NCBI GenBank assembly: GCA_964561495.1
Contig: CAZLPW010000016.1
Location: 1 to 34,918, forward strand
Source: CAZLPW01 sp964561495
GTDB lineage: Bacteria > Fidelibacterota > Marinisomatia > Marinisomatales > UBA1611
Direction: 5' to 3'
DNA length: 34,918 bases
Shown piece after piece: positions 25,853 through 34,918 of this stretch. Position 1 is the first letter of the stretch; every line of letters begins with the position of its first letter. Made by a program: the position numbers and the translations under genes. A model generated the notes under the pieces. It ran no database searches. It saw only the letters and a list, made by a program, of their open reading frames with translations, and had not been told where the DNA came from.

Positions 25853-25891
25853 TCCATTTTTTTTAATATTAAAAATTTCATAGTATCAGTC

Positions 25892-28800
25892 ATGTCTTTT
25901 AGGTTGTTAACACCTTTTTTATTCATTTTTTCGTCTTTATTCGCTACATGGTTTGATTCTATACCAAGGTCGATAGATTTACCAGACGGATCAAAGCTAG
26001 ACTGTTTTATAACTGGCGACCAGTATGCGCGTCGTCTGCATGATGCTAACAACTACTCTATAGCGATTAACCCTGTCGATGGGTATTTTTACTATGCCAA
26101 GCTAGTTAATGGTGATCTCGCTGCAAGCGAGTATCGTGTCGGTGAGGTAGATCCTGAGCTTTTAGGTTTGGATAAGGGTTTAACAGTTTCTGAAGAGGTA
26201 TACAAAAATAAGAAAAGGTTCTACAATCATCATAGTCATGATCGCGACCATGATCACGGTCACCAACATTCAGCAGGCAGAGATGCTCCTTCATCTGGAC
26301 TTTTAACTCAGATCAATGTTTTTATTAGGTTCGCAGACGATCCTGAATTTCCTCAGCCGCGCTCTTATTATGATGAAGTCTTTCAGACAAGTATAAATAG
26401 TAATGAGCCATCGTTAAAGCATTATTTTCACGAGGTTTCCTATAATAGCTTATTTGTTTCAACCAATCATTACCCTGGTACATTTAGTGATTATAATACT
26501 GCCTACATAGATGAATACAATAGAGGATACTATGAGCCCCATTCTAATGCGAATCCTGAGGGTTATGAGAATGATAACCAAAGGACAAGCAGAGAGCATA
26601 ACCTTTTAGCCAATGCACTGAATTCTATTGCTCCAAGTGTGCCTGCAAATGCTAATATAGATTCAGATAATAATGGCTACGTAGATGCGGTCTCTTTTGT
26701 TATTTATGGATCACCTGGAGACTGGGCAGATTTACTATGGCCACACAGGTGGTCTCTTTATTCTGTTGATGTAGAAATCAATGGTGCTATTGTATATGAT
26801 TATTTATTTATGTTATCAGAGTCTTGGTACTTCAATGTGGGTGTTTTATGTCATGAATTTTTCCATGTGCTTGGCGCACCAGATCTTTACCACTATGATG
26901 GGGGTGGCGCTCCATCAGCTGTAGGTGGTTGGGATGTTATGGAAAGCACTTCTAATCCGCCTCAATATATGGGTGCATTTATGAAATGGAAATATGGTGA
27001 CTGGGTTGATATGCAACAGATTAATGTGGGTGGAACTTATTCTATAAGGCCTCTTCAAGAACAGGATAATGTTTTATATAAGATTCCTTCTCCTAATTCG
27101 GACAGTGAATATTTTGTAGTTGAATACCGTAAGAGAGATGGGATTTATGAGGCGAATCTGCCTGGTTCAAGGTCGGGAATGTTAGTATATCGTATTAATC
27201 AGGCCGCTGGAAACGGAAATGCATCAGGGCCACCTGATGAGATATACTTATACAGGCCTAATGGTAGTCTTACAAATAATGGAAGTTTTAATAATGCACC
27301 TTATAATTTGGAATATAACCATACTGAAATAAATGATGACACTAATCCAGCATCCTTTTTATATAATGATGGATCTGGAGGTGACGGTGGTTTAAATATC
27401 TATAGCGTAACCGATGCTGGTGAAAATATTCAATTTACAGTTGCTCTAGGAAGTCCCATAGTTGAGGTAGTGCCTAATGAATTTAATTTTACACTTGATC
27501 CAGGAGAGTATGAGTCTCAAGCTCTGTCCATTACAAATGCCTCCATTGAAAACTTACCTCTGTCATATAGTTTAGGTTCATCTTTTGCTTTACCTTTTTC
27601 AAACCCGAGTGGAGGTCCTGATGGAGGAAACTATTATTGGATTTCATCAGATGATACTGATGAAATAGCTTATGAGTGGATTGAGATTGGTGGGATTTCT
27701 GAAGAGTTGACCTTTCCACATAATGACCAGTTTTCAGAAACAGATATTTCTCTGCCATTTCAGTTTCCATTCTTTGGTCAAGAGTATGATTATGTAAAAG
27801 TAAATGCTAATGGTTGGATTGGCTGGACTAATGCAAACTCAACTAGTTGGTCAAATGTAGAGATACCATCAGCGGATGCCCCAATGCCTGCTATTTTTGC
27901 CTTTTGGGATGACTTGAATCCCCTGAACAACAGCGGAAACAATACATCTAGTGGTTCAATATATTATTACACGACCTCTGATATTGCAGTGATTTGGTTT
28001 AATAATGTAGCTCGCTGGTTGCCTGCAGGAAACACTGATTATGCTGGCCTTTATGATTTTCAAATAGTTCTTCAATCTGATGGCCAATTTGGTGTTAATT
28101 ATCGTAATATGGATGGTTTAATTAACTCTGCGACAATTGGTTTTCAAAACTCTTCTGCCTCTCAAGGAACTCAGATAGCGAATGACATTGAATATGCTGT
28201 AGATCAATTATCATGGAAGGCGGCAACATCAGAGGGTGATGTGCCTTGGATTTTATTTTCATCATCAAATGGTGAACTCGGTGGTGTTTTAAACCCTGGA
28301 GAAAGTCAAGAATATGGTGTCCAGGCTCTTTCGTCTGGTATCGAACCTGGCAGTCACCAGTGTTTAATTAATATCATTGGTCCTGATATAGATCCTATTT
28401 TTGTGCCAGTTAATCTTACGGTCACTGGTGACAACTCATCTCCTGTTCTCCCCTTTATTGATATTTCATTTTCTGAAAATGGGATTGTTGATTTACCCGC
28501 TTCTGTTGATACTTTATTTCGTGCTGTTGCTTCTAGATATACTCATGTTTTGGCTCCTAATGGTGGAGCTATACCTATTCTAATTCAAGATGATTTTTCT
28601 TCAGAACAGATATTACACGTTAGAAGTGTCCTTGATTTCTTTTTAAAAAATATTCCTGATAGTCAATGGGGCATTGACAAGGCATATGTCGCCAATGGTA
28701 TTAGCCTAAGCAATGCTATCTTATTTTTACTAAATGATGAGGGAGAATATAATAGTGAGGATGTTCTAAACTTGATGGATTCAGGTGTTAGCGGACAGGA

Positions 28801-29908
28801 TCTATTAGCTACAGAAGTTTATCCTGTGGGCAGTTCTGAATATATGCTTAGTTCTTCGAGAGATGCTACGTATGAAGAAGTTTTACACTTTGTTCATGGG
28901 TATGGTATTCAGCTCTCAATGTCTGATATGCAAGATTCAATAATATTGGCCATGAACAGTGCGATAGATAATGATATCTACAACCCTCTTTCCGATTTGC
29001 CAAATGAAGATTATGATGAGGAATATTTAGCTATGGGCCTGGAGTGTTATTTTGGGATTTGGGCCCATGACCCAAATGGTGATGGATACAGTGGCGATTA
29101 TGAGTATGCATTTATCAATCGTTCAGAAATGGAGGTTGGTGATCCAGAATTGTTTCGTATAATAAGTGGCTTTTTTGGTGAAAAATTTGACTATGCTGTC
29201 ACCCTTCATCAAGAATTTAATAATCATTTCTCTATGAGTCTGGACTCTTTTGATTCATACACCTATCGATCTCAATATTTAACTGATTTAAATATTCTAG
29301 GGAGCTATGACGTTTCAGTTACAGGAAACTCTTACCCTAATTTTTTTAATGGGAATCAGGGTGATAACACGTTTATGGGCTTAGCTGGGAACGATACTAT
29401 AATAGCTGGGGATGGTTTAGATCGTGCAATATATCAGGGCAATATCGAAGAATATTTTTTACAAGAGTTAGTATCAGAAGATACAGCATCTCAAGGTATC
29501 CAGATAGTCGATGTTATGCTTTCTAGAGATGGTATAGATGATGTTTATGATATTGAAGAGTTAGAATTTAATGGTTCTGTATATCCAGTATCTGAATTGC
29601 TCAATATAAACAACAAAAGGGTACTGCCTAATAGTTTTGCTCTATATGCTCCATATCCAAACCCTTTTAATCCTGTTGTTAGTTTCGACTTTGATATTGC
29701 AGATAAACAGCATATCCAAATTTCAATTTATGATATTGGCGGTCGTTTAGTTCGTACGCTAATTAATGAGTCTCTTCCAGCTGGTTCTTACATCAGATCA
29801 TGGAATGCGAAAGATAATTTAGGCATGGAAGTCTCTAATGGTGTATATTTTGTATATTTTGATGCGGGACCTTTCTCTCAAAAAGAAAAAATACTCTACT
29901 TAAAATAA
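25892..29908 (+). CDS. M6-type metalloprotease with RTX-like and sorting tail
   Basis: The 1338-residue protein has signal residues 1-17 and a propeptide-like region. A His/Asp-rich stretch (about 110-130) comes next. The M6 (immune inhibitor A-like) catalytic domain follows, with H321-E-F-F-H325-V-L-G-A-P-D331 as zinc ligands. After it come a BACON-like strand region (about 525-565), a domain with PFQFPFFGQEYDYVKVNANG (about 570-740), and a second BACON-like unit (about 785-855). A region with E995-E996-V-L-H999-F (about 857-1127) is like the 11900-12781 protein. A serralysin-like calcium repeat (GNQGDNTFMGLAGNDTI, about 1149-1237) leads to the YPNPFNPVVSFDF sorting tail (1250-1338). Role: extracellular proteolysis. 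I did not find a second intact HExxH. Confidence 0.9.
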   Translation: MSFRLLTPFLFIFSSLFATWFDSIPRSIDLPDGSKLDCFITGDQYARRLHDANNYSIAINPVDGYFYYAKLVNGDLAASEYRVGEVDPELLGLDKGLTVSEEVYKNKKRFYNHHSHDRDHDHGHQHSAGRDAPSSGLLTQINVFIRFADDPEFPQPRSYYDEVFQTSINSNEPSLKHYFHEVSYNSLFVSTNHYPGTFSDYNTAYIDEYNRGYYEPHSNANPEGYENDNQRTSREHNLLANALNSIAPSVPANANIDSDNNGYVDAVSFVIYGSPGDWADLLWPHRWSLYSVDVEINGAIVYDYLFMLSESWYFNVGVLCHEFFHVLGAPDLYHYDGGGAPSAVGGWDVMESTSNPPQYMGAFMKWKYGDWVDMQQINVGGTYSIRPLQEQDNVLYKIPSPNSDSEYFVVEYRKRDGIYEANLPGSRSGMLVYRINQAAGNGNASGPPDEIYLYRPNGSLTNNGSFNNAPYNLEYNHTEINDDTNPASFLYNDGSGGDGGLNIYSVTDAGENIQFTVALGSPIVEVVPNEFNFTLDPGEYESQALSITNASIENLPLSYSLGSSFALPFSNPSGGPDGGNYYWISSDDTDEIAYEWIEIGGISEELTFPHNDQFSETDISLPFQFPFFGQEYDYVKVNANGWIGWTNANSTSWSNVEIPSADAPMPAIFAFWDDLNPLNNSGNNTSSGSIYYYTTSDIAVIWFNNVARWLPAGNTDYAGLYDFQIVLQSDGQFGVNYRNMDGLINSATIGFQNSSASQGTQIANDIEYAVDQLSWKAATSEGDVPWILFSSSNGELGGVLNPGESQEYGVQALSSGIEPGSHQCLINIIGPDIDPIFVPVNLTVTGDNSSPVLPFIDISFSENGIVDLPASVDTLFRAVASRYTHVLAPNGGAIPILIQDDFSSEQILHVRSVLDFFLKNIPDSQWGIDKAYVANGISLSNAILFLLNDEGEYNSEDVLNLMDSGVSGQDLLATEVYPVGSSEYMLSSSRDATYEEVLHFVHGYGIQLSMSDMQDSIILAMNSAIDNDIYNPLSDLPNEDYDEEYLAMGLECYFGIWAHDPNGDGYSGDYEYAFINRSEMEVGDPELFRIISGFFGEKFDYAVTLHQEFNNHFSMSLDSFDSYTYRSQYLTDLNILGSYDVSVTGNSYPNFFNGNQGDNTFMGLAGNDTIIAGDGLDRAIYQGNIEEYFLQELVSEDTASQGIQIVDVMLSRDGIDDVYDIEELEFNGSVYPVSELLNINNKRVLPNSFALYAPYPNPFNPVVSFDFDIADKQHIQISIYDIGGRLVRTLINESLPAGSYIRSWNAKDNLGMEVSNGVYFVYFDAGPFSQKEKILYLK

Positions 29909-29924
29909 TACTTATTTACGTGAG

Positions 29925-29938
29925 TAAAGTTTTATTCT
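29925..29938 (+). terminator. Weak stem-loop after the M6 protease gene
   Basis: TTTAC (29925-29929) pairs with GTAAA (29934-29938) around GTGA, followed by GTTTTATT. The stem has only five pairs, so termination here is tentative. A second short inverted repeat, TTAGG/CCTAA with loop GAAAA, is at 29968-29982. The rest of the 136-base gap before the pilin gene is AT-rich. Confidence 0.3.
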
Positions 29939-30044
29939 AAAACGTTTTTGTTTTACAGGGAAAATACTTAGGGAAAACCTAATAAAAAACATTGCGTATT
30001 CTGCTTATTAAATAACTGAATTAATTGAACTTAAGGAGTGTATA

Positions 30045-30458
30045 ATGATTCGTTCGAAAAAAAGTAAATCTGGATTTACGATGATAGAAATTATGGTCGT
30101 GGTTGTTATTGTTGCTATCCTTGCTGCAATCGCTTTACCTATATATTTAAAATATGTTCAAAGTTCCTATGCGTCGGAGGCTCGGACGGTTATGTCAAAT
30201 GTTCAAAACGCTGCAAAAATGTATTATCAGACAAGGGGAATTTGGCCTGCCGATGTTGAAGAGCTTGAAAGGTCTGGGCATCTTGATGTTAGTAGATCAA
30301 CGAAAAATAAATGGGATTTTGATATTCAGCTTAGTGATCAAGGAGGACGTATCACTGCCACAAGTAAGGAAGAAATGTCAGGAGGTGCAGGCCATATGGT
30401 TGTTTATGATGCGGACATGGGGAAATTTACTGGGTATGGCTCATCTGAAGAAGAGTAG
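30045..30458 (+). CDS. Type IV prepilin (PilA/GspG-like)
   Basis: The 137-residue prepilin has a positively charged leader and the class III cleavage site G10|F11-T-M-I-E15, with Glu at mature position 5. A hydrophobic N-terminal helix follows to about residue 33. The C-terminal globular domain has segments like WPADVEEL and KWDFDIQLSDQGGRITATS. AAGGAG lies before the ATG. As first gene of the pilus operon and the best ribosome-binding site there, it is a plausible major pilin; a GspG-like pseudopilin is the alternative. Confidence 0.9.
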   Translation: MIRSKKSKSGFTMIEIMVVVVIVAILAAIALPIYLKYVQSSYASEARTVMSNVQNAAKMYYQTRGIWPADVEELERSGHLDVSRSTKNKWDFDIQLSDQGGRITATSKEEMSGGAGHMVVYDADMGKFTGYGSSEEE

Positions 30459-30464
30459 ACGCAA

Positions 30465-31517
30465 TTGGAAATAAATAAATTACTAGAATATTCTATTGAT
30501 AGCGGGGCCTCCGATTTGCACCTAAGTGTTGGTTCAATACCGATGGTACGTATTAATGGTACTATGAAGCCACTTAATATGGACCCGCTATCTAAAGACC
30601 AAATGGACTCAATTATTCCTCAGGTGATGGATGATGAGCAGATAAGAAAATTTAATGATCGAAAAGAGATTGATTTTTCCGCTAAGCTTGAAGGGAAAGG
30701 GCGGTTTCGTGTTAATTTTTTTCTCCAGATTAAAGGAACAGCTGGGGTTTTTAGAACTATTCCTGAGGTAGTAAAAAACTTTGATGAGCTGGGCACTCCA
30801 CCTGTCCTTCAGACTTTATCCTTGTTAGATAGAGGGCTAGTGCTTCTCACTGGGCCAACGGGGTCTGGTAAGAGCACTACGCTCGCTGCTATGGTGGATC
30901 ATATTAATATAAACAGGAAGTGCCATATTATTACCATTGAGGATCCAGTAGAATATTTTCATCATACAAAAGAGAGCTTGATTAATCAAAGAGAGCTGGG
31001 GGTTAATACTAACAGTTTTGCGAATGCGATGAGGTCTGCTCTTAGAGAAGATCCAGATGTGATTTTGGTTGGTGAGATGCGTGATTTAGAAACAATCTCA
31101 CTTGCTTTAACAGCAGCAGAGACAGGTCATTTAGTTTTATCTACTCTCCATACTTCCAGTGCGGTTAAAACGATTGACCGTATAATTGATATTTTCCCAT
31201 CTGGTCAAAAAGGGCAAATACGTTCAATGTTGTCTGAAAGCCTTGAGGCTGTTATTGCCCAAAAATTATTGCCAACTAAAGATGGAAAGGGAAGAGCGCC
31301 TGCTTGTGAGGTGATGATAGCAAATACCGCAATTCGTAACCTTATTCGTGAAGATCGGATTTACCAGATTCCTTCTATAATTCAATCTGGCGGTGTAGAG
31401 GGAATGCAGTCCCTTGATCAAGATTTGCAGCGATTATTATCTCAGGGGAAGATTGAGCGCAAGGTTGCAAAAGGGATTGCGGATAATCCTAAACTATTTT
31501 CACAAAAGGTGCTATAG
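30465..31517 (+). CDS. pilT: Type IV pilus retraction ATPase PilT
   Basis: The 350-residue cytoplasmic hexameric ATPase begins at TTG 30465 with LLEYSIDSGASDLHLSVG, typical of PilT. The Walker A motif is G130-PTGSGKST138, the Walker B/Asp-box region DPDVILVGEMRD has E204, and His boxes are seen in TGHLVLSTLHTSSA. The PilT-diagnostic AIRNLIRED is near residue 285. Length is normal (344-370). It powers pilus retraction (twitching). Its TAG stop overlaps the GTG start of the next gene by one base. Confidence 0.96.
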   Translation: MEINKLLEYSIDSGASDLHLSVGSIPMVRINGTMKPLNMDPLSKDQMDSIIPQVMDDEQIRKFNDRKEIDFSAKLEGKGRFRVNFFLQIKGTAGVFRTIPEVVKNFDELGTPPVLQTLSLLDRGLVLLTGPTGSGKSTTLAAMVDHININRKCHIITIEDPVEYFHHTKESLINQRELGVNTNSFANAMRSALREDPDVILVGEMRDLETISLALTAAETGHLVLSTLHTSSAVKTIDRIIDIFPSGQKGQIRSMLSESLEAVIAQKLLPTKDGKGRAPACEVMIANTAIRNLIREDRIYQIPSIIQSGGVEGMQSLDQDLQRLLSQGKIERKVAKGIADNPKLFSQKVL

Positions 31518-31990
31518 TGTTAAAGAAAACCTATCCAGGTATTGGTTTTATTGAGGTTATGACTGCAACCGTAATTATTTCTATTGCAGCCATTGGTCTT
31601 TTATTAGGCGTTGTTCATGCAAGAGGAGAATTGCATGCTCTTGAGGTTAAAGAACGTGCTACTGAAGAATTGCTCAATTATATGGAATATTGGAAAGGTA
31701 GGATCGCTGATGGTGCAATATCTCCTTCGGAAATGGCTGGTGGAGCAGACGGCAATGAGATATATTTGTTTGGCACTGCCCAGTCCAAGTATAAGGTGAG
31801 GGCAAATTTATTTTATGATATTAACAAGCTTGACCGAGACACTCAGCATGGTACAACAGATTTTAAACGCTATTGGCTTGAGTGTAGAATAGAGTGGACT
31901 GATTATCTCGCATCTCCCCAAAGTAGATATTCAGGAAATGTTGTTAAAGAAAGAAAGATGTCAACAGTTATGAGTGTTTTTGAGCTGTGA
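31517..31990 (+). CDS. Minor prepilin, GspI/PilV-like
   Basis: The 157-residue protein has leader MLKKTYPG, a cleavage site after G8, and E13 at mature position 5 in IGFIEVMTATVIISIAAIG. The pattern fits GspI/PilV-type minor pilins (GxxFIEVM). Start is GTG at 31517, overlapping pilT's stop. Its TGA overlaps the GTG of the next gene, so translation of these genes is likely coupled. The globular part has charged and aromatic residues (KRYWLECRIEW) but no named motif. Confidence 0.85.
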   Translation: MLKKTYPGIGFIEVMTATVIISIAAIGLLLGVVHARGELHALEVKERATEELLNYMEYWKGRIADGAISPSEMAGGADGNEIYLFGTAQSKYKVRANLFYDINKLDRDTQHGTTDFKRYWLECRIEWTDYLASPQSRYSGNVVKERKMSTVMSVFEL

Positions 31991-32622
31991 TTTATAGATT
32001 AAGTAGAAAGTCTTTTGGCGGGATGACTCTTGTTGAGTTAGCTGCAGTTATTGTTGTCTCTAGTGTAATTGGGCTTGGTATGACAAGCGCAGCTCAGGCT
32101 GTAATGCTTCACTACCAGACAGACACTGTTCGCCAAGATCTCAGGAGCTATGGTAATAGCATAATGAGAGAAATATCTAGAGAGATGCAGCTAACGCAAA
32201 AGATCAATATTGATGGATTAAATGGTTTTGCGCGTTTAAAATTATATAAATTTTATACTGATATAACTCCAGAGTTAGTTATCTCCTGTAGGGCTAATGA
32301 TGGAATAGAGTTTAATAATGACATCCCTCTTAACGGAGTCTTGGAATTTCCGAATCAAGGCATTTACAGGAGTAGTCGTCAGAGGCAGGTTTATGTTAAA
32401 GATTTTAGAGTAACATACGAGCCTGACAATCGACCTGGTTTGGCGGAGTTCAAAGAATCATTTTTGCATGTAGAGCTTACTCTTAGCATGGTTTCAGATG
32501 TTATGGATGAGGCAAACGCTATTGAAGAAGACCATTATTTTTATAGATCAATATTTTTGGGAACTGCATATATTCAAAAGAAAGTAACAAATTCCATATC
32601 AGGAGACGATGAAGCTACTTAG
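31987..32622 (+). CDS. Minor prepilin, PilW/GspJ-like
   Basis: The 211-residue protein has a prepilin site G12|M13-T-L-V-E17 with Glu at mature position 5 and a hydrophobic helix AAVIVVSSVIGLGM. Start is GTG at 31987, within the preceding stop (GTGA). The C-terminal part resembles PilW/GspJ by position and length. It would help assemble the pilus tip complex. Confidence 0.82.
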   Translation: MIYRLSRKSFGGMTLVELAAVIVVSSVIGLGMTSAAQAVMLHYQTDTVRQDLRSYGNSIMREISREMQLTQKINIDGLNGFARLKLYKFYTDITPELVISCRANDGIEFNNDIPLNGVLEFPNQGIYRSSRQRQVYVKDFRVTYEPDNRPGLAEFKESFLHVELTLSMVSDVMDEANAIEEDHYFYRSIFLGTAYIQKKVTNSISGDDEAT

Positions 32623-34843
32623 AAAATATAAAGGTGGAAGCACAGCTCCTTTGGCTGTTTTGTTTACAATGGTTAGTATGAGTTTTACTGTAGCCTATTT
32701 GAAAAACACTTTTAGCCAGGCGGTAATGGAAAAATATAGATACGCTGAGTGGCGTGCGTTATATTCTGCCGAAGCAGGGCTTAATGATGTCGGGGTCGTT
32801 ATTCTTCCTCAGATTACAGGCGACACGACCCTCTATTCAGATGGGGTTAATTTTGGTCAAGATGAATTAGGAAATCCTGTGGGAAGATACAAGGATATTC
32901 ATGCGTGGACAGAGCTTCTTCCTAATTCTACTCGAAAACAATATATAGTAAGGTCAACAGGTGTTGCTCAATATAAGACTACGTCAGGAAACGAGGTTGA
33001 GGTTGAGAGGACAGTTTATACCTCCATGGTGCCACAAGGATTCGAAGAGTTTATGTATTTCACTGATCAGGAGGCACCTATTGGGCCAGGTAATACTGGA
33101 ACGGTTAACTTTGGAGCAAATGATCAATTGGAGGGTAAAGTCCACACAAATGGAGATATTGTTTTTAGTAATTATGGCTGTCCTGATTTTTCTGGATCTG
33201 TCACGATAACTAGTGAGGCTGTAGATGCTGGTGGAGGTATTGGAAGCTGGGGTGCATGTGATGAAGGGGTTTTCGAGGAAGAAGTAGGTGGCGAAACTGT
33301 TTCTATCTTAGATACTGTTGATGCGATAATATTTCCACCTGATAATTCGGCAGAGGTTGCAAAGGCTAATGCAACAAGAATATTTGAAGCAGATGATATG
33401 ATTTTCAGGACGGGTAAAAAAGACACCCTCGTTATGACAGAAATAAATTTTGTTCCTGGAGGTTATTGGGTTGCGCAGTGGTGGTATTTAATACCGCCAG
33501 TGGGGAGTCCTCCAGCTGAGTTTGACTATGTCTGGGATGCGGAAAATACAGGCGTAAATACCAACGCCTCCTCATTGCACCTAGGTCCATCAAACGTGTT
33601 TACTGCGGGTGTTGGCTATAGTGATAATTTTATTGTGTTGAGTGCTTTTGATGCCTTGGGTAATAATGTTCAGGATGAGATTATTAATGTTACCGAGATA
33701 GGTGATATTATTCGAATAGAGAATAACGACGGGTCTAAGGCATTAAGCTTTAGTGCAAATAGTGTGATTCCAGTTGGTGATGATCGTATATTGGTGAGTA
33801 TTCAGGATGGCACTCTAAATTATTTTGGATCACTTGATGAGGGATTTTTGCATAATGAGGCGGTTAAATTTGTTAATACTAGCGCTCCTACGGGTCTTGC
33901 ATCTGATGTAGAGTGGAACAACTTTCATTATTACCATGATCATTTAGATAATTTAACAAGTTATTGTGAAGCTGGGAGAATACAACACTTCGATTTTGAA
34001 TATTGGAATGCCTCTGGGATAGGAGGCTCTAATTGTGACATATTTACTTGTCCAGATATAATATACGAGAGTGAATATGTGTATATGAATAAAACTTTTT
34101 TTTCAAAAGGTTCAAGCCCTCAAATTTTATATGTAAAAGGCGGTCAGGTTTTAGTAAGAGGAATTATTGATGGTCAGTATACAATAGTTACAGATGATTT
34201 TACGGAGTATAGACGTCACGATGATAATGATAAAATAGATCGAGTATGGGGGAATATTTGGCTCATCGATGACTTAGTTTATATAGACTCTTATGGCAGC
34301 GGAGCAGTATTACATCCTGAAGATGGAGGCACAAATAATGTACTTGGTCTTGTCTCTGGTGGCAGTGTAATTATAGCCAATACAAGGCCCAATGGTGCAC
34401 GGGGTCGGCAATATGGATCCAATATAAATATAAACGCTGCAATTTTGGCTATGAATGGTGGATTTATATCACACTATTGGCAGAATAGTTTGCTAGGATA
34501 TCATGATTGGAATGATGGATTAGGTTACGGTATCATTGCTGATGGAAGAGGGGGTCATCGAAATTATTATCGGTCAGATGGTCTTAGTGGAATATATACA
34601 GGTGGGAATGATATTAGAGGTACGGTTAATCTTTGGGGGTCAGTGACTCAGTTTAAAAGAGGATATATGAAGAGAAACTACCCTGGGCCATATAATGTAT
34701 CGCCAGGAGCGGGGTACGATAAGAATTATCACTACGATTGGAATCTTAAGCTTCGGCCACCTCCATATTTTCCTGATTTACAGAGTACTAATAATTCAGT
34801 TATTCTTAAGATGGCCTCTTACGGTGAAATCGATAATAATTAA
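32609..34843 (+). CDS. Large PilX/GspK-like minor pilin, possible pilus tip protein
   Basis: The 744-residue protein begins MKLLRKYKGG, then a hydrophobic segment (PLAVLFTMVSMSFTVAYL) without the usual Glu5, as in PilX/GspK-type tip pilins. An alpha helix RYAEWRALYSAEAGLND follows, a typical PilX_N feature. The large C-terminal region is beta-rich with a GKVHTNGDIVF motif (seen in DUF4900-like proteins), several Cys residues and long aromatic/Gly segments; it is larger than standard PilX. The ATG at 32609 lies inside the previous gene's end, overlapping by 14 bases. A tip-adhesin role is an inference. Confidence 0.8.
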   Translation: MKLLRKYKGGSTAPLAVLFTMVSMSFTVAYLKNTFSQAVMEKYRYAEWRALYSAEAGLNDVGVVILPQITGDTTLYSDGVNFGQDELGNPVGRYKDIHAWTELLPNSTRKQYIVRSTGVAQYKTTSGNEVEVERTVYTSMVPQGFEEFMYFTDQEAPIGPGNTGTVNFGANDQLEGKVHTNGDIVFSNYGCPDFSGSVTITSEAVDAGGGIGSWGACDEGVFEEEVGGETVSILDTVDAIIFPPDNSAEVAKANATRIFEADDMIFRTGKKDTLVMTEINFVPGGYWVAQWWYLIPPVGSPPAEFDYVWDAENTGVNTNASSLHLGPSNVFTAGVGYSDNFIVLSAFDALGNNVQDEIINVTEIGDIIRIENNDGSKALSFSANSVIPVGDDRILVSIQDGTLNYFGSLDEGFLHNEAVKFVNTSAPTGLASDVEWNNFHYYHDHLDNLTSYCEAGRIQHFDFEYWNASGIGGSNCDIFTCPDIIYESEYVYMNKTFFSKGSSPQILYVKGGQVLVRGIIDGQYTIVTDDFTEYRRHDDNDKIDRVWGNIWLIDDLVYIDSYGSGAVLHPEDGGTNNVLGLVSGGSVIIANTRPNGARGRQYGSNININAAILAMNGGFISHYWQNSLLGYHDWNDGLGYGIIADGRGGHRNYYRSDGLSGIYTGGNDIRGTVNLWGSVTQFKRGYMKRNYPGPYNVSPGAGYDKNYHYDWNLKLRPPPYFPDLQSTNNSVILKMASYGEIDNN

Positions 34844-34858
34844 AATGGTTATATAGTT

Positions 34859-34918
34859 ATGTATCTTGGATTAGACATTGGACGCCAGTATGTAAAAATG
34901 GTTGCAGTCGACAAAACT
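34859..34918 (+). CDS. pilM: PilM-like pilus assembly protein, partial at right edge
   Basis: Only the first 20 codons are present. They read MYLGLDIGRQYVKMVAVDKT, matching the actin-like first strands of PilM (GLDIGxxxVKxV). It follows the PilX-like gene by 15 bases in the same direction, the expected place for the inner-membrane PilM of the alignment complex. The call rests on this short stretch and the context. Confidence 0.75.
   Translation, partial: MYLGLDIGRQYVKMVAVDKT

Noticed and set aside
25860..25875. 16-base AT palindrome after the small sorting-tail gene
   Set aside because: It has only A and T and no loop, in a very AT-rich gap; likely chance, too weak to call a terminator.

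Overview
The window is AT-rich bacterial DNA, densely packed with genes. It most likely comes from a marine member of the Bacteroidota/Marinimicrobia (SAR406)-like lineages. Three things point there: four large exported proteins share a C-terminal NYPNPFNP-type sorting module (Por/type IX or FlgD-Ig-like), lipoproteins and secreted repeat proteins are abundant, and many starts lack a strong Shine-Dalgarno. The lineage is an inference; there is no rRNA or other taxonomic marker here. I saw no tRNA, rRNA, CRISPR array, IS element or phage gene.

Layout. (1) 1-4356: the 5' part of a serine beta-lactamase-like hydrolase running off the left edge on the minus strand, then a small ABM-like protein, an S9 peptidase lipoprotein, a bicupin lipoprotein and an unrecognised secreted protein. 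(2) 4357-10151: two very large YwqK/MORN_2 repeat proteins with the same 56-residue super-repeat. The second is a composite (TonB-type C-terminal domain, two PhoR-type extracellular sensor modules, YwqK repeats) cut by an in-frame TAG. A small minus-strand membrane ORF lies between them. (3) 10158-13443: a secreted amidohydrolase on the minus strand, two envelope proteins and a MarC-family membrane protein. (4) 13526-19387: a 1508-residue CotH/lamin-tail protein with nested domains, and a membrane-bound TerB-like protein. (5) 19400-22212: the three-subunit proton-translocating transhydrogenase operon on the minus strand. (6) 22321-29908: three exported proteins with the C-terminal sorting module: a double beta-helix protein, a small protein of unknown function and an M6-type metalloprotease. 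(7) 30045-34918: a compact type IV pilus operon (pilin, PilT ATPase, three minor-pilin-like proteins with overlapping starts and stops, and the first codons of a PilM-like protein at the right edge).

Taken together this is mostly a cell-surface and secretion region: lipoproteins, surface enzymes carrying a sorting tail, and pili for adhesion or motility. The transhydrogenase operon is the one clear core-metabolism unit.

The most unusual points are the TAG-split TonB/sensor/YwqK gene, a domain with an EExxHF motif shared by a free lipoprotein and the M6 protease, and the domain-within-domain layout of the CotH protein.
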